A DNA stretch of 64,000 nucleotides from Sepiola atlantica. Its lineage: Eukaryota; Mollusca; Cephalopoda; Sepiida; Sepiolidae. Both the position numbers and the translations under genes were made by a program. Each line of letters starts with the position of its first letter. The first letter of the stretch is position 1. Below, piece after piece: positions 36,385 to 50,508 of the stretch. The notes beneath the pieces were generated by a model that did no database searches, had not been told where the DNA came from, and saw only the letters and a program-made list of their open reading frames with translations. Location of the stretch: positions 310,001-374,000 of the forward strand of contig CAUVYP010001208.1 of assembly GCA_963556195.1 (NCBI GenBank), in the 5' to 3' direction.

Positions 36385-38427
36385 TTAGCGCGTTTTAAAG
36401 TTGATATCGCTTTTGTTTATAACTTCCACATTTATTCGAATTGTGCAACGAAACTTTGCAGACAGTCGCGGAGGCACATTTTCTACTGAAGTACCAAGTT
36501 TCAGAAGTGCAGCTCTTGTACTGCCGGAGATATGTCGATACAAACTGAATACGCAAAACATCAACAAAATTTAGCGCGTTTTAAAGTTGATATCGCTTTT
36601 GTTTATAACTTCCACATTTATTCGAATTGTGCAACGAAACTTTGCACAGATTAGCGGAGTCACATGTTCTACTGAAGTACCAAGTTTCAGAAGTGCAGCT
36701 CTTGTACTGCCGGAGATATGTCGATACAAACTGAATACGACAACATCAACAAAATTTAGCGCGTTTTAAAGTTGATATCGCTTTTGTTTATAACTTCCAC
36801 ATTTATTCGAATTGTGCAACGAAACTTTGCAGACAGTTGCGGAGGCACATTTTCTACTGAAGTACCAAGTTTCAGAAGTGCAGCTCTTGTACTGCCGGAG
36901 ATATGTCGATACAAACTGAATACGCAAAACATCAACAAAATTTAGCGCGTTTTAAAGTTGATATCGCTTTTGTTTATAACTTCCACATTTATTCGAATTG
37001 TGCAACGAAACTTTGCACAGATTAGCGGAGTCACATGTTCTACTGAAGTACCAAGTTTCAGAAGTGCAGCTCTTGTACTGCCGGAGATATGTCGATACAA
37101 ACTGAATACGACAACATCAACAAAATTTAGCGCGTTTTAAAGTTGATATCGCTTTTGTTTATAACTTCCACATTTATTCGAATTGTGCAACGAAACTTTG
37201 CACAGATTAGCGGAGTCACATTTTCTACTGAAGTACTAAGTTTCAGAAGTGCAGCTCTTGTACTGCCGGAGATATGTCGATACAAACTGAATACGCAAAA
37301 CATCGACAAAATTTAGCGCGTTTTAAAGTTGATATCGCTTTTGTTTATAACTTCCACATTTATTCGAATTGTGCAACGAAACTTTGCACAGATTAGCGGA
37401 GTCACATTTTCTACTGAAGTACCAAGTTTCAGAAGTGCAGCTCTTGTACTGCCGGAGATATGTCGATACAAACTGAATACGCAAAACATCAACAAAATTT
37501 AGCGCGTTTTAAAGTTGATATCGCTTTTGTTTATAACTTCCACATTTATTCGAATTGTGCAACGAAACTTTGCACAGATTAGCGGAGTCACATTTTCTAC
37601 TTAAGTACCAAGTTTCAGAAGTGCAGCTTATGTACTGCCGGAGATATGTCGATACAAACTGAATACGCAAACTATCAACAAAATTTAGTGCGATTTAAAG
37701 TTGATATCGCTTTTGTTTATAACTTCACCATTCTTTAGAATTGTGCAACGAAACTTTGCAGAGATAAGCGGAGTCACATGCTCTACTGAAGTACCAAGTT
37801 TCAGAAGTGCAGCTCTTTTACTGCCGGAGATATGTCGATACAAACTGAATACGCAAAACATCGACAAAATTTAGCGCGTTTTAAAGTTGTTATCGCTTTT
37901 GTTTATAACTTCCACATTTATTCGAATTGTGCAACGAAACTTTGCACAGATTAGCGGAGTCACATTTTCTACTGAAGTACTAAGTTTCAGAAGTGCAGCT
38001 CTTGTACTGCCGCAGATATGTCGATACAAACTGAATACGCAAAACTTCGACAAAATTTAGCGCGTTTTAAAGTTGATATCGCTTTTGTTTATAACTTCCA
38101 CATTTATTCGAATTGTGCAACGAAACTTTGCACAGATTAGCGGAGTCACATTTTCTACTGAAGTACCAAGTTTCAGAAGTGCAGCTCTTGTACTGCCGGA
38201 GATATGTCGATACAAACTGAATACGCAAAACATCAACAAAATTTAGCGCGTTTGAAAGTTGATATCGCTTTTGTTTATAACTTCCACATTTATTCGAATT
38301 GTGCAACGAAACTTTGCAGACAGTCGCGGAGACACATGTTCTACTGAAGTACCAAGTTTCAGAAGTGCAGCTCTTGTACTGCCGGAGATATGTCGATACA
38401 AACTGAATACGACAACATCAACAAAAT
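36385..38427 (+). repeat. Third, extended copy of the 1486-bp HOR
   Basis: Unit order is D A' D A' B* B B F B* B C'. It carries ctacttaag with agcttatg (37499) and gttgttatcg with gccgcag (37871), as in the two copies to its left, but lacks the tttagtcg, gatcagcgg and tttcaaaag markers. An additional D A' dimer (371 bp) and an additional B are present. This looks like an older or recombined copy of the same block. Confidence 0.88.
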
Positions 38428-40100
38428 TTAGCGCGTTTTAAAGTTGATATCGCTTTTGTTTATAACTTCCACATTTATTCGAATTGTGCAACGAAACTTT
38501 GCAGACAGTCGCGGAGGCACATTTTCTACTGAAGTACCAAGTTTCAGAAGTGCAGCTCTTGTACTGCCGGAGATATGTCGATACAAACTGAATACGCGAA
38601 ACATCAACAAAATTTAGCGCGTTTTAAAGTTGATATCGCTTTTGTTTATAACTTCCACATTTATTCGAATTGTGCAACGAAACTTTGCACAGATTAGCGG
38701 AGTCACATGTTCTACTGAAGTACCAAGTTTCAGAAGTGCAGCTCTTGTACTGCCGGAGATATGTCGATACAAACTGAATACGACAACATCAACAAAATTT
38801 AGCGCGTTTTAAAGTTGATATCGCTTTTGTTTATAACTTCCACATTTATTCGAATTGTGCAACGAAACTTTGCAGACAGTCGCGGAGGCACATTTTCTAC
38901 TGAAGTACCAAGTTTCAGAAGTGCAGCTCTTGTACTGCCGGAGATATGTCGATACAAACTGAATACGCAAAACATCAACAAAATTTAGCGCGTTTTAAAG
39001 TTGATATCGCTTTTGTTTATAACTTCCACATTTATTCGAATTGTGCAACGAAACTTTGCACAGATTAGCGGAGTCACATGTTCTACTGAAGTACCAAGTT
39101 TCAGAAGTGCAGCTCTTGTACTGCCGGAGATATGTCGATACAAACTGAATACGCAAACTATCAACAAAATTTAGTGCGATTTAAAGTTGATATCGCTTTT
39201 GTTTATAACTTCACCATTCTTTAGAATTGTGCAACGAAACTTTGCAGAGATAAGCGGAGTCAAATGCTCTACTGAAGTACCAAGTTTCAGAAGTGCAGCT
39301 CTTTTACTGCCGGAGATATGTCGATACAAACTGAATACGCAAAACATCGACAAAATTTAGCGCGTTTTAAAGTTGATATCGCTTTTGTTTATAACTTCCA
39401 CATTTATTCGAATTGTGCAACGAAACTTTGCACAGATTAGCGGAGTCACATTTTCTACTGAAGTACTAAGTTTCAGAAGTGCAGCTCTTGTACTGCCGGA
39501 GATATGTCGATACAAACTGAATACGCAAAACATCGACAAAATTTAGCGCGTTTTAAAGTTGATATCGCTTTTGTTTATAACTTCAACATTTATTCGAATT
39601 GTGCAACGAAACTTTGCACAGATTAGCGGAGTCACATTTTCTACTGAAGTACCAAGTTTCAGAAGTGCAGCTCTTGTACTGCCGGAGATATGTCGATACA
39701 AACTGAATACGCAAAACATCAACAAAATTAACCGCGTTTTAAAGTTGATATCGCTTTTGTTTATAACTTCCACATTTATTCGAATTGTGCAACGAAACTT
39801 TGCAGACAGTCGCGGATAGGCCTTATCTACTGAAGTACCAAGTTTGAGAAGTGCAGCTCTTGTACTGCCGGAGATATGTCGATACAAACTGAATACGCAA
39901 ACTATCAACAAAATTTAGTGCGATTTAAAGTTGATATCGCTTTTGTTTATAACTTCACCATTCTTTAGAATTGTGCAACGAAACTTTGCAGAGATAAGCG
40001 GAGTCACATGCTCTACTGAATTACCAAGTTTCAGAAGTGCAGCTCTTTTACTGCCGGAGATATGTCGATACAAACTGAATACGCAAAACATCGACAAAAT

Positions 40101-43100
40101 TTAGCGCGTTTTAAAGTTGATATCGCTTTTGTTTATAACTTCCACATTTATTCGAATTGTGCAACGAAACTTTGCAGACAGTCGCGGAGACACATGTTCT
40201 ACTGAAGTACCAAGTTTCAGAAGTGCAGCTCTTGTACTGCCGGAGATATGTCGATACAAACTGAATACGCAAAACATCAACAAAATTTAGCGCGTTTTAA
40301 AGTTGATATCGCTTTTGTTTATAACTTCCACATTTATTCGAATTGTGCAACGAAACTTTGCACAGATTAGCGGAGTCACATGTTCTACTGAAGTACCAAG
40401 TTTCAGAAGTGCAGCTCTTGTACTGCCGGAGATATGTCGATACAAACTGAATACGACAACATCAACAAAATTTAGCGCGTTTTAAAGTTGATATCGCTTT
40501 TGTTTATAACTTCCACATTTATTCGAATTGTGCAACGAAACTTTGCAGACAGTCGCGGAGGCACATTTTCTACTGAAGTACCAAGTTTCAGAAGTGCAGC
40601 TCTTTTACTGCCGGAGATATGTCGATACAAACTGAATACGCAAAACATCAACAAAATTTAGCGCGTTTTAAAGTTGATATCGCTTTTGTTTATAACTTCC
40701 ACATTTGTTCGAATTGTGCAACGAAACTTTGCACTAATTAGCGGAGTCACATGTTCTCCTGAAGTACCAAGTTTCAGAAGTGCAGCTCTTGTACTGCCGG
40801 AGATATGTCGATACAAACTGAATACGCAAAACATCGACAAAATTTAGCGCGTTTTAAAGTTGATATCGCTTTTGTTTATAACTTCCACATTTATTCGAAT
40901 TGTGCAACGAAACTTTGCACAGATTAGCGGAGTCACATTTTCTACTGAAGTACCAAGTTTCAGAAGTGCAGCTCTTGTACTGCCCGAGATATGTCGATAC
41001 AAACTGAATACGCAAAACATCAACAAAATTTAGCGCGTTTTAAAGTTGATATCGCTTTTGTTTATAACTTCCACATTTATTCGAATTGTGCAACGAAACA
41101 TTGCAGACAGTCGCGGAGGCACATTTTCTACTGAAGTACCAAGTTTCAGAAGTGCAGCTCTTGTACTGCCGGAGATATGTCGATACAAACTGAATACGCA
41201 AAACATCAACAAAATTTAGCGCGTTTTAAAGTTGATATCGCTTTTGTTTATAACTTCCACATTTATTCGAATTGTGCAACGAAACTTTGCACAGATTAGC
41301 GGAGTCACATGTTCTACTGAAGTACCAAGTTTCAGAAGTGCAGCTCTTGTACTGCCGGAGATATGTCGATACAAACTGAATACGCAAAACATCAACAAAA
41401 TTTAGCGCGTTTTAAAGTTGATATCGCTTTTGTTTATAACTTCCACATTTATTCGAATTGTGCAACGAAACTTTGCAGACAGTCGCGGAGACACATGTTC
41501 TACTGAAGTACCAAGTTTCAGAAGTGCAGCTCTTGTACTGCCGGAGATATGTCGATACAAACTGAATACGCAAAACATCAACAAAATTTAGCGCGTTTTA
41601 AAGTTGATATCGCTTTTGTTTATAACTTCCACATTTATTCGAATTGTGCAACGAAACTTTGCACAGATTAGCGGAGTCACATGTTCTACTGAAGTACCAA
41701 GTTTCAGAAGTGCAGCTCTTGTACTGCCGGAGATATGTCGATACAAACTGAATACGCAAAACATCAACAAAATTTAGCGCGTTTTAAAGTTGATATCGCT
41801 TTTGTTTATAACTTCCACATTTATTCGAATTGTGCAACGAAACTTTGCACAGATTAGCGGAGTCACATGTTCTACTGAAGTACCAAGTTTCAGAAGTGCA
41901 GCTCTTGTACTGCCGGAGATATGTCGATACAAACTGAATACGACAACATCAACAAAATTTAGCGCGTTTTAAAGTTGATATCGCTTTTGTTTATAACTTC
42001 CACATTTATTCGAATTGTGCAACGAAACTTTGCAGACAGTCGCGGAGGCACATTTTCTACTGAAGTACCAAGTTTCAGAAGTGCAGCTCTTGTACTGCCG
42101 GAGATATGTCGATACAAACTGAATACGCAAAACATCAACAAAATTTAGCGCGTTTTAAAGTTGATATCGCTTTTGTTTATAACTTCCACATTTATTCGAA
42201 TTGTGCAACGAAACTTTGCAGACAGTCGCGAAGACACATGTTCTACTGAAGTACCAAGTTTCAGAAGTGCAGCTCTTGTACTGCCGGAGATATGTCGATA
42301 CAAACTGAATACGACAACATCAACAAAATTTAGCGCGTTTTAAAATTGATATCGCTTTTGTTTATAACTTCCACATTTATTCGAATTGTGCAACGAAACT
42401 TTGCAGACAGTCGCGGAGACACATGTTCTACTGAAGTACCAAGTTTCAGAAGTGCAGCTCTTGTACTGCCGGAGATATGTCGATACAAACTGAATACGCA
42501 AAACATCAACAAAATTTAGCGCGTTTTAAAGTTGATATCGCTTTTGTTTATAACTTCCACATTTATTCGAATTGTGCAACGAAACTTTGCAGACAGTCGC
42601 GGAGGCACATTTTCTACTGAAGTACCAAGTTTCAGAAGTGCAGCTCTTGTACTGCCGGAGATATGTCGATACAAACTGAATACGCAAAACATCAACAAAA
42701 TTTAGCGCGTTTTAAAGTTGATATCGCTTTTGTTTATAACTTCCACATTTATTCGAATTGTGCAACGAAACTTTGCACAGATTAGCGGAGTCACATGTTC
42801 TACTGAAGTACCAAGTTTCAGAAGTGCAGCTCTTGTACTGCCGGAGATATGTCGATACAAACTGAATACGCAAAACATCAACAAAATTTAGCGCGTTTTA
42901 AAGTTGATATCGCTTTTGTTTATAACTTCCACATTTATTCGAATTGTGCAACGAAACTTTGCAGACAGTCGCGGAGACACATGTTCTACTGAAGTACCAA
43001 GTTTCAGAAGTGCAGCTCTTGTACTGCCGGAGATATGTCGATACAAACTGAATACGCAAAACATCAACAAAATTTAGCGCGTTTTAAAGTTGATATCGCT

Positions 43101-45861
43101 TTTGTTTATAACTTCCACATTTATTCGAATTGTGCAACGAAACTTTGCACAGATTAGCGGAGTCACATGTTCTACTGAAGTACCAAGTTTCAGAAGTGCA
43201 GCTCTTGTACTGCCGGAGATATGTCGATACAAACTGAATACGCAAAACATCAACAAAATTTAGCGCGTTTTAAAGTTGATATCGCTTTTGTTTATAACTT
43301 CCACATTTATTCGAATTGTGCAACGAAACTTTGCACAGATTAGCGGAGTCACATGTTCTACTGAAGTACCAAGTTTCAGAAGTGCAGCTCTTGTACTGCC
43401 GGAGATATGTCGATACAAACTGAATACGACAACATCAACAAAATTTAGCGCGTTTTAAAGTTGATATCGCTTTTGTTTATAACTTCCACATTTATTCGAA
43501 TTGTGCAACGAAACTTTGCAGACAGTCGCGGAGGCACATTTTCTACTGAAGTACCAAGTTTCAGAAGTGCAGCTCTTGTACTGCCGGAGATATGTCGATA
43601 CAAACTGAATACGCAAAACATCAACAAAATTTAGCGCGTTTTAAAGTTGATATCGCTTTTGTTTATAACTTCCACATTTATTCGAATTGTGCAACGAAAC
43701 TTTGCACAGATTAGCGGAGTCACATGTTCTACTGAAGTACCAAGTTTCAGAAGTGCAGCTCTTGTACTGCCGGAGATATGTCGATACAAACTGAATACGC
43801 AAAACATCGACAAAATTTAGCGCGTTTTAAAGTTGATATCGCTTTTGTTTATAACTTCCACATTTATTCGAATTGTGCAACGAAACTTTGCACAGATTAG
43901 CGGAGTCACATTTTCTACTGAAGTACCAAGTTTCAGAAGTGCAGCTCTTGTACTGCCGGAGATATGTCGATACAAACTGAATACGCAAAACATCGACAAA
44001 ATTTAGCGCGTTTTAAAGTTGATATCGCTTTTGTTTATAACTTCCACATTTATTCGAATTGTGCAACGAAACTTTGCAGACAGTCGCGAAGACACATGTT
44101 CTACTGAAGTACCAAGTTTCAGAAGTGCAGCTCTTGTACTGCCGGAGATATGTCGATACAAACTGAATACGCAAAACATCAACAAAATTTAGCGCGTTTT
44201 AAAGTTGATATCGCTTTTGTTTATAACTTCCACATTTATTCGAATTGTGCAACGAAACGTTGCAGACAGTCGCGGAGACACATGTTCTACTGAAGTACCA
44301 AGTTTCAGAAGTGCAGCTCTTGTACTGCCGGAGATATGTCGATACAAACTGAATACGCAAAACATCAACAAAATTTAGCGCGTTTTAAAGTTGATATCGC
44401 TTTTGTTTATAACTTCCACATTTATTCGAATTGTGCAACGAAACTTTGCAGACAGTCGCGGAGGCACATTTTCTACTGAAGTACCAAGTTTCAGAAGTGC
44501 AGCTCTTGTACTGCCGGAGATATGTCGATACAAACTGAATACGCAAAACATCAACAAAATTTAGCGCGTTTTAAAGTTGATATCGCTTTTGTTTATAACT
44601 TCCACATTTATTCGAATTGTGCAACGAAACTTTGCACAGATTAGCGGAGTCACATGTTCTACTGAAGTACCAAGTTTCAGAAGTGCAGCTCTTGTACTGC
44701 CGGAGATATGTCGATACAAACTGAATACGCAAAACATCAACAAAATTTAGCGCGTTTTAAAGTTGATATCGCTTTTGTTTATAACTTCCACATTTATTCG
44801 AATTGTGCAACGAAACTTTGCACAGATTAGCGGAGTCACATTTTCTACTGAAGTACCAAGGTTCAGAAGTGCAGCTCTTGTACTGCCGGAGATATGTCGA
44901 TACAAACTGAATACGCAAAACATCAACAAAATTTAGCGCGTTTGAAAGTTGATATCGCTTTTGTTTATAACTTCCACATTTATTCGAATTGTGCAACGAA
45001 ACTTTGCAGACAGTCGCGGAGACACATGTTCTACTGAAGTACCAAGTTTCAGAAGTGCAGCTCTTGTACTGCCGGAGATATGTCGATACAAACTGAATAC
45101 GCAAAACATCAACAAAATTTAGCGCGTTTTAAAGTTGATATCGCTTTTGTTTATAACTTCCACATTTATTCGAATTGTGCAACGAAACTTTGCAGACAGT
45201 CGCGGAGGCACATTTTCTACTGAAGTACCAAGTTTCAGAAGTGCAGCTCTTGTACTGCCGGAGATATGTCGATACAAACTGAATACGCAAAACATCAACA
45301 AAATTTAGCGCGTTTTAAAGTTGATATCGCTTTTGTTTATAACTTCCACATTTATTCGAATTGTGCAACGAAACTTTGCAGACAGTCGCGGAGACACATG
45401 TTCTACTGAAGTACCAAGTTTCAGAAGTGCAGCTCTTGTACTGCCGGAGATATGTCGATACAAACTGAATACGCAAAACATCAACAAAATTTAGCGCGTT
45501 TTAAAGTTGATATCGCTTTTGTTTATAACTTCCACATTTATTCGAATTGTGCAACGAAACTTTGCACAGATTAGCGGAGTCACATGTTCTACTGAAGTAC
45601 CAAGTTTCAGAAGTGCAGCTCTTGTACTGCCGGAGATATGTCGATACAAACTGAATACGACAACATCAACAAAATTTAGCGCGTTTTTAAGTTGATATCG
45701 CTTTTGTTTATAACTTCCACATTTATTCGAATTGTGCAACGAAACTTTGCAGACAGTCGCGGAGGCACATTTTCTACTGAAGTACCAAGTTTCAGAAGTG
45801 CAGCTCTTGTACTGCCGGAGATATGTCGATACAAACTGAATACGCAAAACATCAACAAAAT
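40101..45861 (+). repeat. Array segment 9: 31 units, A/B/C/D only
   Basis: Unit order: C A' D A B D A C A A' D C' C D A C A A' D A B C C D A B C D C A' D. No E or F units occur. D A C A A' D is present at 41030 and 42516 (1486 bp apart) and again at 49765. Units with the private core cgcgaagac occur at 42145 and 44003, 1858 bp apart, and this marker continues into the next segment. Few private substitutions are visible compared with segments 1-8. Confidence 0.9.
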
Positions 45862-48800
45862 TTAGCGCGTTTTAAAGTTGATATCGCTTTTGTTTATAAC
45901 TTCCACATTTATTCGAATTGTGCAACGAAACTTTGCAGACAGTCGCGAAGACACATGTTCTACTGAAGTACCAAGTTTCAGAAGTGCAGCTCTTGTACTG
46001 CCGGAGATATGTCGATACAAACTGAATACGACAACATCAACAAAATTTAGCGCGTTTTAAAATTGATATCGCTTTTGTATATAACTTCCACATTTATTCG
46101 AATTGTGCAACGAAACTTTGCAGACAGTCGCGGAGACACATGTTCTACTGAAGTACCAAGTTTCAGAAGTGCAGCTCTTGTACTGCCGGAGATATGTCGA
46201 TACAAACTGAATACGCAAAACATCAACAAAATTTAGCGCGTTTTAAAGTTGATATCGCTTTTGTTTATAACTTCCACATTTATTCGAATTGTGCAACGAA
46301 ACTTTGCAGACAGTCGCGGAGGCACATTTTCTACTGAAGTACCAAGTTTCAGAAGTGCAGCTCTTGTACTGCCGGAGATATGTCGATACAAACTGAATAC
46401 GCAAAACATCAACAAAATTTAGCGCGTTTTAAAGTTGATATCGCTTTTGTTTATAACTTCCACATTTATTCGAATTGTGCAACGAAACTTTGCACAGATT
46501 AGCGGAGTCACATGTTCTACTGAAGTACCAAGTTTCAGAAGTGCAGCTCTTGTACTGCCGGAGATATGTCGATACAAACTGAATACGCAAAACATCAACA
46601 AAATTTAGCGCGTTTTAAAGTTGATATCGCTTTTGTTTATAACTTCCACATTTATTCGAATTGTGCAACGAAACTTTGCAGACAGTCGCGGAGACACATG
46701 TTCTACTGAAGTACCAAGTTTCAGAAGTGCAGCTCTTGTACTGCCGGAGATATGTCGATACAAACTGAATACGCAAAACATCAACAAAATTTAGCGCGTT
46801 TTAAAGTTGATATCGCTTTTGTTTATAACTTCCACATTTATTCGAATTGTGCAACGAAACTTTGCACAGATTAGCGGAGTCACATTTTCTACTGAAGTAC
46901 CAAGTTTCAGAAGTGCAGCTCTTGTACTGCCGGAGATATGTCGATACAAACTGAATACGCAAAACATCAACAAAATTTAGCGCGTTTTAAAGTTGATATC
47001 GCTTTTGTTTATAACTTCCACATTTATTCGAATTGTGCAACGAAACTTTGCACAGATTAGCGGAGTCACATGTTCTACTGAAGTACCAAGTTTCAGAAGT
47101 GCAGCTCTTGTACTGCCGGAGATATGTCGATACAAACTGAATACGCAAAACATCGACAAAATTTAGCGCGTTTTAAAGTTGATATCGCTTTTGTTTATAA
47201 CTTCCACATTTATTCGAATTGTGCAACGAAACTTTGCACAGATTAGCGGAGTCACATTTTCTACTGAAGTACCAAGTTTCAGAAGTGCAGCTCTTGTACT
47301 GCCGGAGATATGTCGATACAAACTGAATACGCAAAACATCGACAAAATTTAGCGCGTTTTAAAGTTGATATCGCTTTTGTTTATAACTTCCACATTTATT
47401 CGAATTGTGCAACGAAACTTTGCACAGATTAGCGGAGTCACATTTTCTACTGAAGTACCAAGTTTCAGAAGTGCAGCTCTTGTACTGCCGGAGATATGTC
47501 GATACAAACTGAATACGCAAAACATCAACAAAATTTAGCGCGTTTTAAAGTTGATATCGCTTTTGTTTATAACTTCCACATTTATTCGAATTGTGCAACG
47601 AAACTTTGCAGACAGTCGCGAAGACACATGTTCTACTGAAGTACCAAGTTTCAGAAGTGCAGCTCTTGTACTGCCGGAGATATGTCGATACAAACTGAAT
47701 ACGACAACATCAACAAAATTTAGCGCGTTTTAAAATTGATATCGCTTTTGTATATAACTTCCACATTTATTCGAATTGTGCAACGAAACTTTGCAGACAG
47801 TCGCGGAGACACATGTCCTACTGAAGTACCAAGTTTCAGAAGTGCAGCTCTTGTACTGCCGGAGATATGTCGATACAAACTGAATACGCAAAACATCAAC
47901 AAAATTTAGCGCGTTTTAAAGTTGATATCGCTTTTGTTTATAACTTCCACATTTATTCGAATTGTGCAACGAAACTTTGCAGACAGTCGCGGAGGCACAT
48001 TTTCTACTGAAGTACCAAGTTTCAGAAGTGCAGCTCTTGTACTGCCGGAGATATGTCGATACAAACTGAATACGCAAAACATCAACAAAATTTAGCGCGT
48101 TTTAAAGTTGATATCGCTTTTGTTTATAACTTCCACATTTATTCGAATTGTGCAACGAAACTTTGCACAGATTAGCGGAGTCACATGTTCTACTGAAGTA
48201 CCAAGTTTCAGAAGTGCAGCTCTTGTACTGCCGGAGATATGTCGATACAAACTGAATACGCAAAACATCAACAAAATTTAGCGCGTTTTAAAGTTGATAT
48301 CGCTTTTGTTTATAACTTCCACATTTATTCGAATTGTGCAACGAAACTTTGCAGACAGTCGCGGAGACACATGTTCTACTGAAGTACCAAGTTTCAGAAG
48401 TGCAGCTCTTGTACTGCCGGAGATATGTCGATACAAACTGAATACGCAAAACATCAACAAAATTTAGCGCGTTTTAAAGTTGATATCGCTTTTGTTTATA
48501 ACTTCCACATTTATTCGAATTGTGCAACGAAACTTTGCAGACAGTCGCGGAGACACATGTTCTACTGAAGTACCAAGTTTCAGAAGTGCAGCTCTTGTAC
48601 TGCCGGAGATATGTCGATACAAACTGAATACGCAAAACATCAACAAAATTTAGCGCGTTTTAAAGTTGATATCGCTTTTGTTTATAACTTCCACATTTAT
48701 TCGAATTGTGCAACGAAACTTTGCACAGATTAGCGGAGTCACATTTTCTACTGAAGTACCAAGTTTCAGAAGTGCAGCTCTTGTACTGCCGGAGATATGT

Positions 48801-49393
48801 CGATACAAACTGAATACGCAAAACATCAACAAAATTTAGCGCGTTTTAAAGTTGATATCGCTTTTGTTTATAACTTCCACATTTATTCGAATTGTGCAAC
48901 GAAACTTTGCACAGATTAGCGGAGTCACATGTTCTACTGAAGTACCAAGTTTCAGAAGTGCAGCTCTTGTACTGCCGGAGATATGTCGATACAAACTGAA
49001 TACGCAAAACATCGACAAAATTTAGCGCGTTTTAAAGTTGATATCGCTTTTGTTTATAACTTCCACATTTATTCGAATTGTGCAACGAAACTTTGCACAG
49101 ATTAGCGGAGTCACATTTTCTACTGAAGTACCAAGTTTCAGAAGTGCAGCTCTTGTACTGCCGGAGATATGTCGATACAAACTGAATACGCAAAACATCG
49201 ACAAAATTTAGCGCGTTTTAAAGTTGATATCGCTTTTGTTTATAACTTCCACATTTATTCGAATTGTGCAACGAAACTTTGCACAGATTAGCGGAGTCAC
49301 ATTTTCTACTGAAGTACCAAGTTTCAGAAGTGCAGCTCTTGTACTGCCGGAGATATGTCGATACAAACTGAATACGCAAAACATCAACAAAAT
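45862..49393 (+). repeat. HOR: 9-unit (1673 bp) and 10-unit (1859 bp) copies
   Basis: C' C D A C B A B B (45862-47534) is followed by C' C D A C C B A B B (47535-49393). Both copies share cgcgaagac in C', and taaaattgat with gtatataac in the following C unit. The second copy has one additional C. Further cgcgaagac C units at 42145, 44003 and 49394 extend the periodicity to both sides. Confidence 0.92.
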
Positions 49394-50508
49394 TTAGCGC
49401 GTTTGAAAGTTGATATCGCTTTTGTTTATAACTTCCACATTTATTCTAATTGTGCAACGAAACTTTGCAGACAGTCGCGAAGACACATGTTCTACTGAAG
49501 TACCAAGTTTCAGAAGTGCAGCTCTTGTACTGCCGGAGATATGTCGATACAAACTGAATACGACAACATCAACAAAATTTAGCGCGTTTTAAAGTTGATA
49601 TCGCTTTTGTTTATAACATCCACATTTATTCGAATTGTGCAACGAAACTTTGCAGACAGTCGCGGAGACACATGTTCTACTGAAGTACCAAGTTTCAGAA
49701 GTGCAGCTCTTGTACTGCCGGAGATATGTCGATACAAACTGAATACGCAAAACATCAACAAAATTTAGCGCGTTTTAAAGTTGATATCGCTTTTGTTTAT
49801 AACTTCCACATTTATTCGAATTGTGCAACGAAACTTTGCAGACAGTCGCGGAGGCACATTTTCTACTGAAGTACCAAGTTTCAGAAGTGCAGCTCTTGTA
49901 CTGCCGGAGATATGTCGATACAAACTGAATACGCAAAACATCAACAAAATTTAGCGCGTTTTAAAGTTGATATCGCTTTTGTTTATAACTTCCACATTTA
50001 TTCGAATTGTGCAACGAAACTTTGCACAGATTAGCGGAGTCACATGTTCTACTGAAGTACCAAGTTTCAGAAGTGCAGCTCTTGTACTGCCGGAGATATG
50101 TCGATACAAACTGAATACGCAAAACATCAACAAAATTTAGCGCGTTTTAAAGTTGATATCGCTTTTGTTTATAACTTCCACATTTATTCGAATTGTGCAA
50201 CGAAACTTTGCAGACAGTCGCGGAGACACATGTTCTACTGAAGTACCAAGTTTCAGAAGTGCAGCTCTTGTACTGCCGGAGATATGTCGATACAAACTGA
50301 ATACGCAAAACATCAACAAAATTTAGCGCGTTTTAAAGTTGATATCGCTTTTGTTTATAACTTCCACATTTATTCGAATTGTGCAACGAAACTTTGCACA
50401 GATTAGCGGAGTCACATGTTCTACTGAAGTACCAAGTTTCAGAAGTGCAGCTCTTGTAGTGCCGGAGATATGTCGATACAAACTGAATACGCAAAACATC
50501 AACAAAAT

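Larger units (their letters stand above)
33228..40100 (+). repeat. Array segment 8: 37 units, youngest-looking tandem HOR
   Basis: Unit order: C', then (D A' B* B B F B* C') twice, then D A' D A' B* B B F B* B C', then D A' D A F B* B E F. The two adjacent 8-unit copies and the third, extended copy share at least seven private markers; see the HOR entry at 33413. The tail 38057-39914 (B C' D A' D A F B* B E) matches the last 10 units of the 13-unit block, including the TTAACCGCG boundary near 39729. Confidence 0.92.

Noticed and set aside
33413..38427. Assembly duplication as the explanation for the 1486-bp repeats
   Set aside because: It cannot be excluded from sequence alone, but the copies differ at specific bases (gtttttaag versus gttttaaag) and the third copy has a different composition. 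A simple duplicated contig end would give identical copies. It is kept as a real feature, with read checking suggested.
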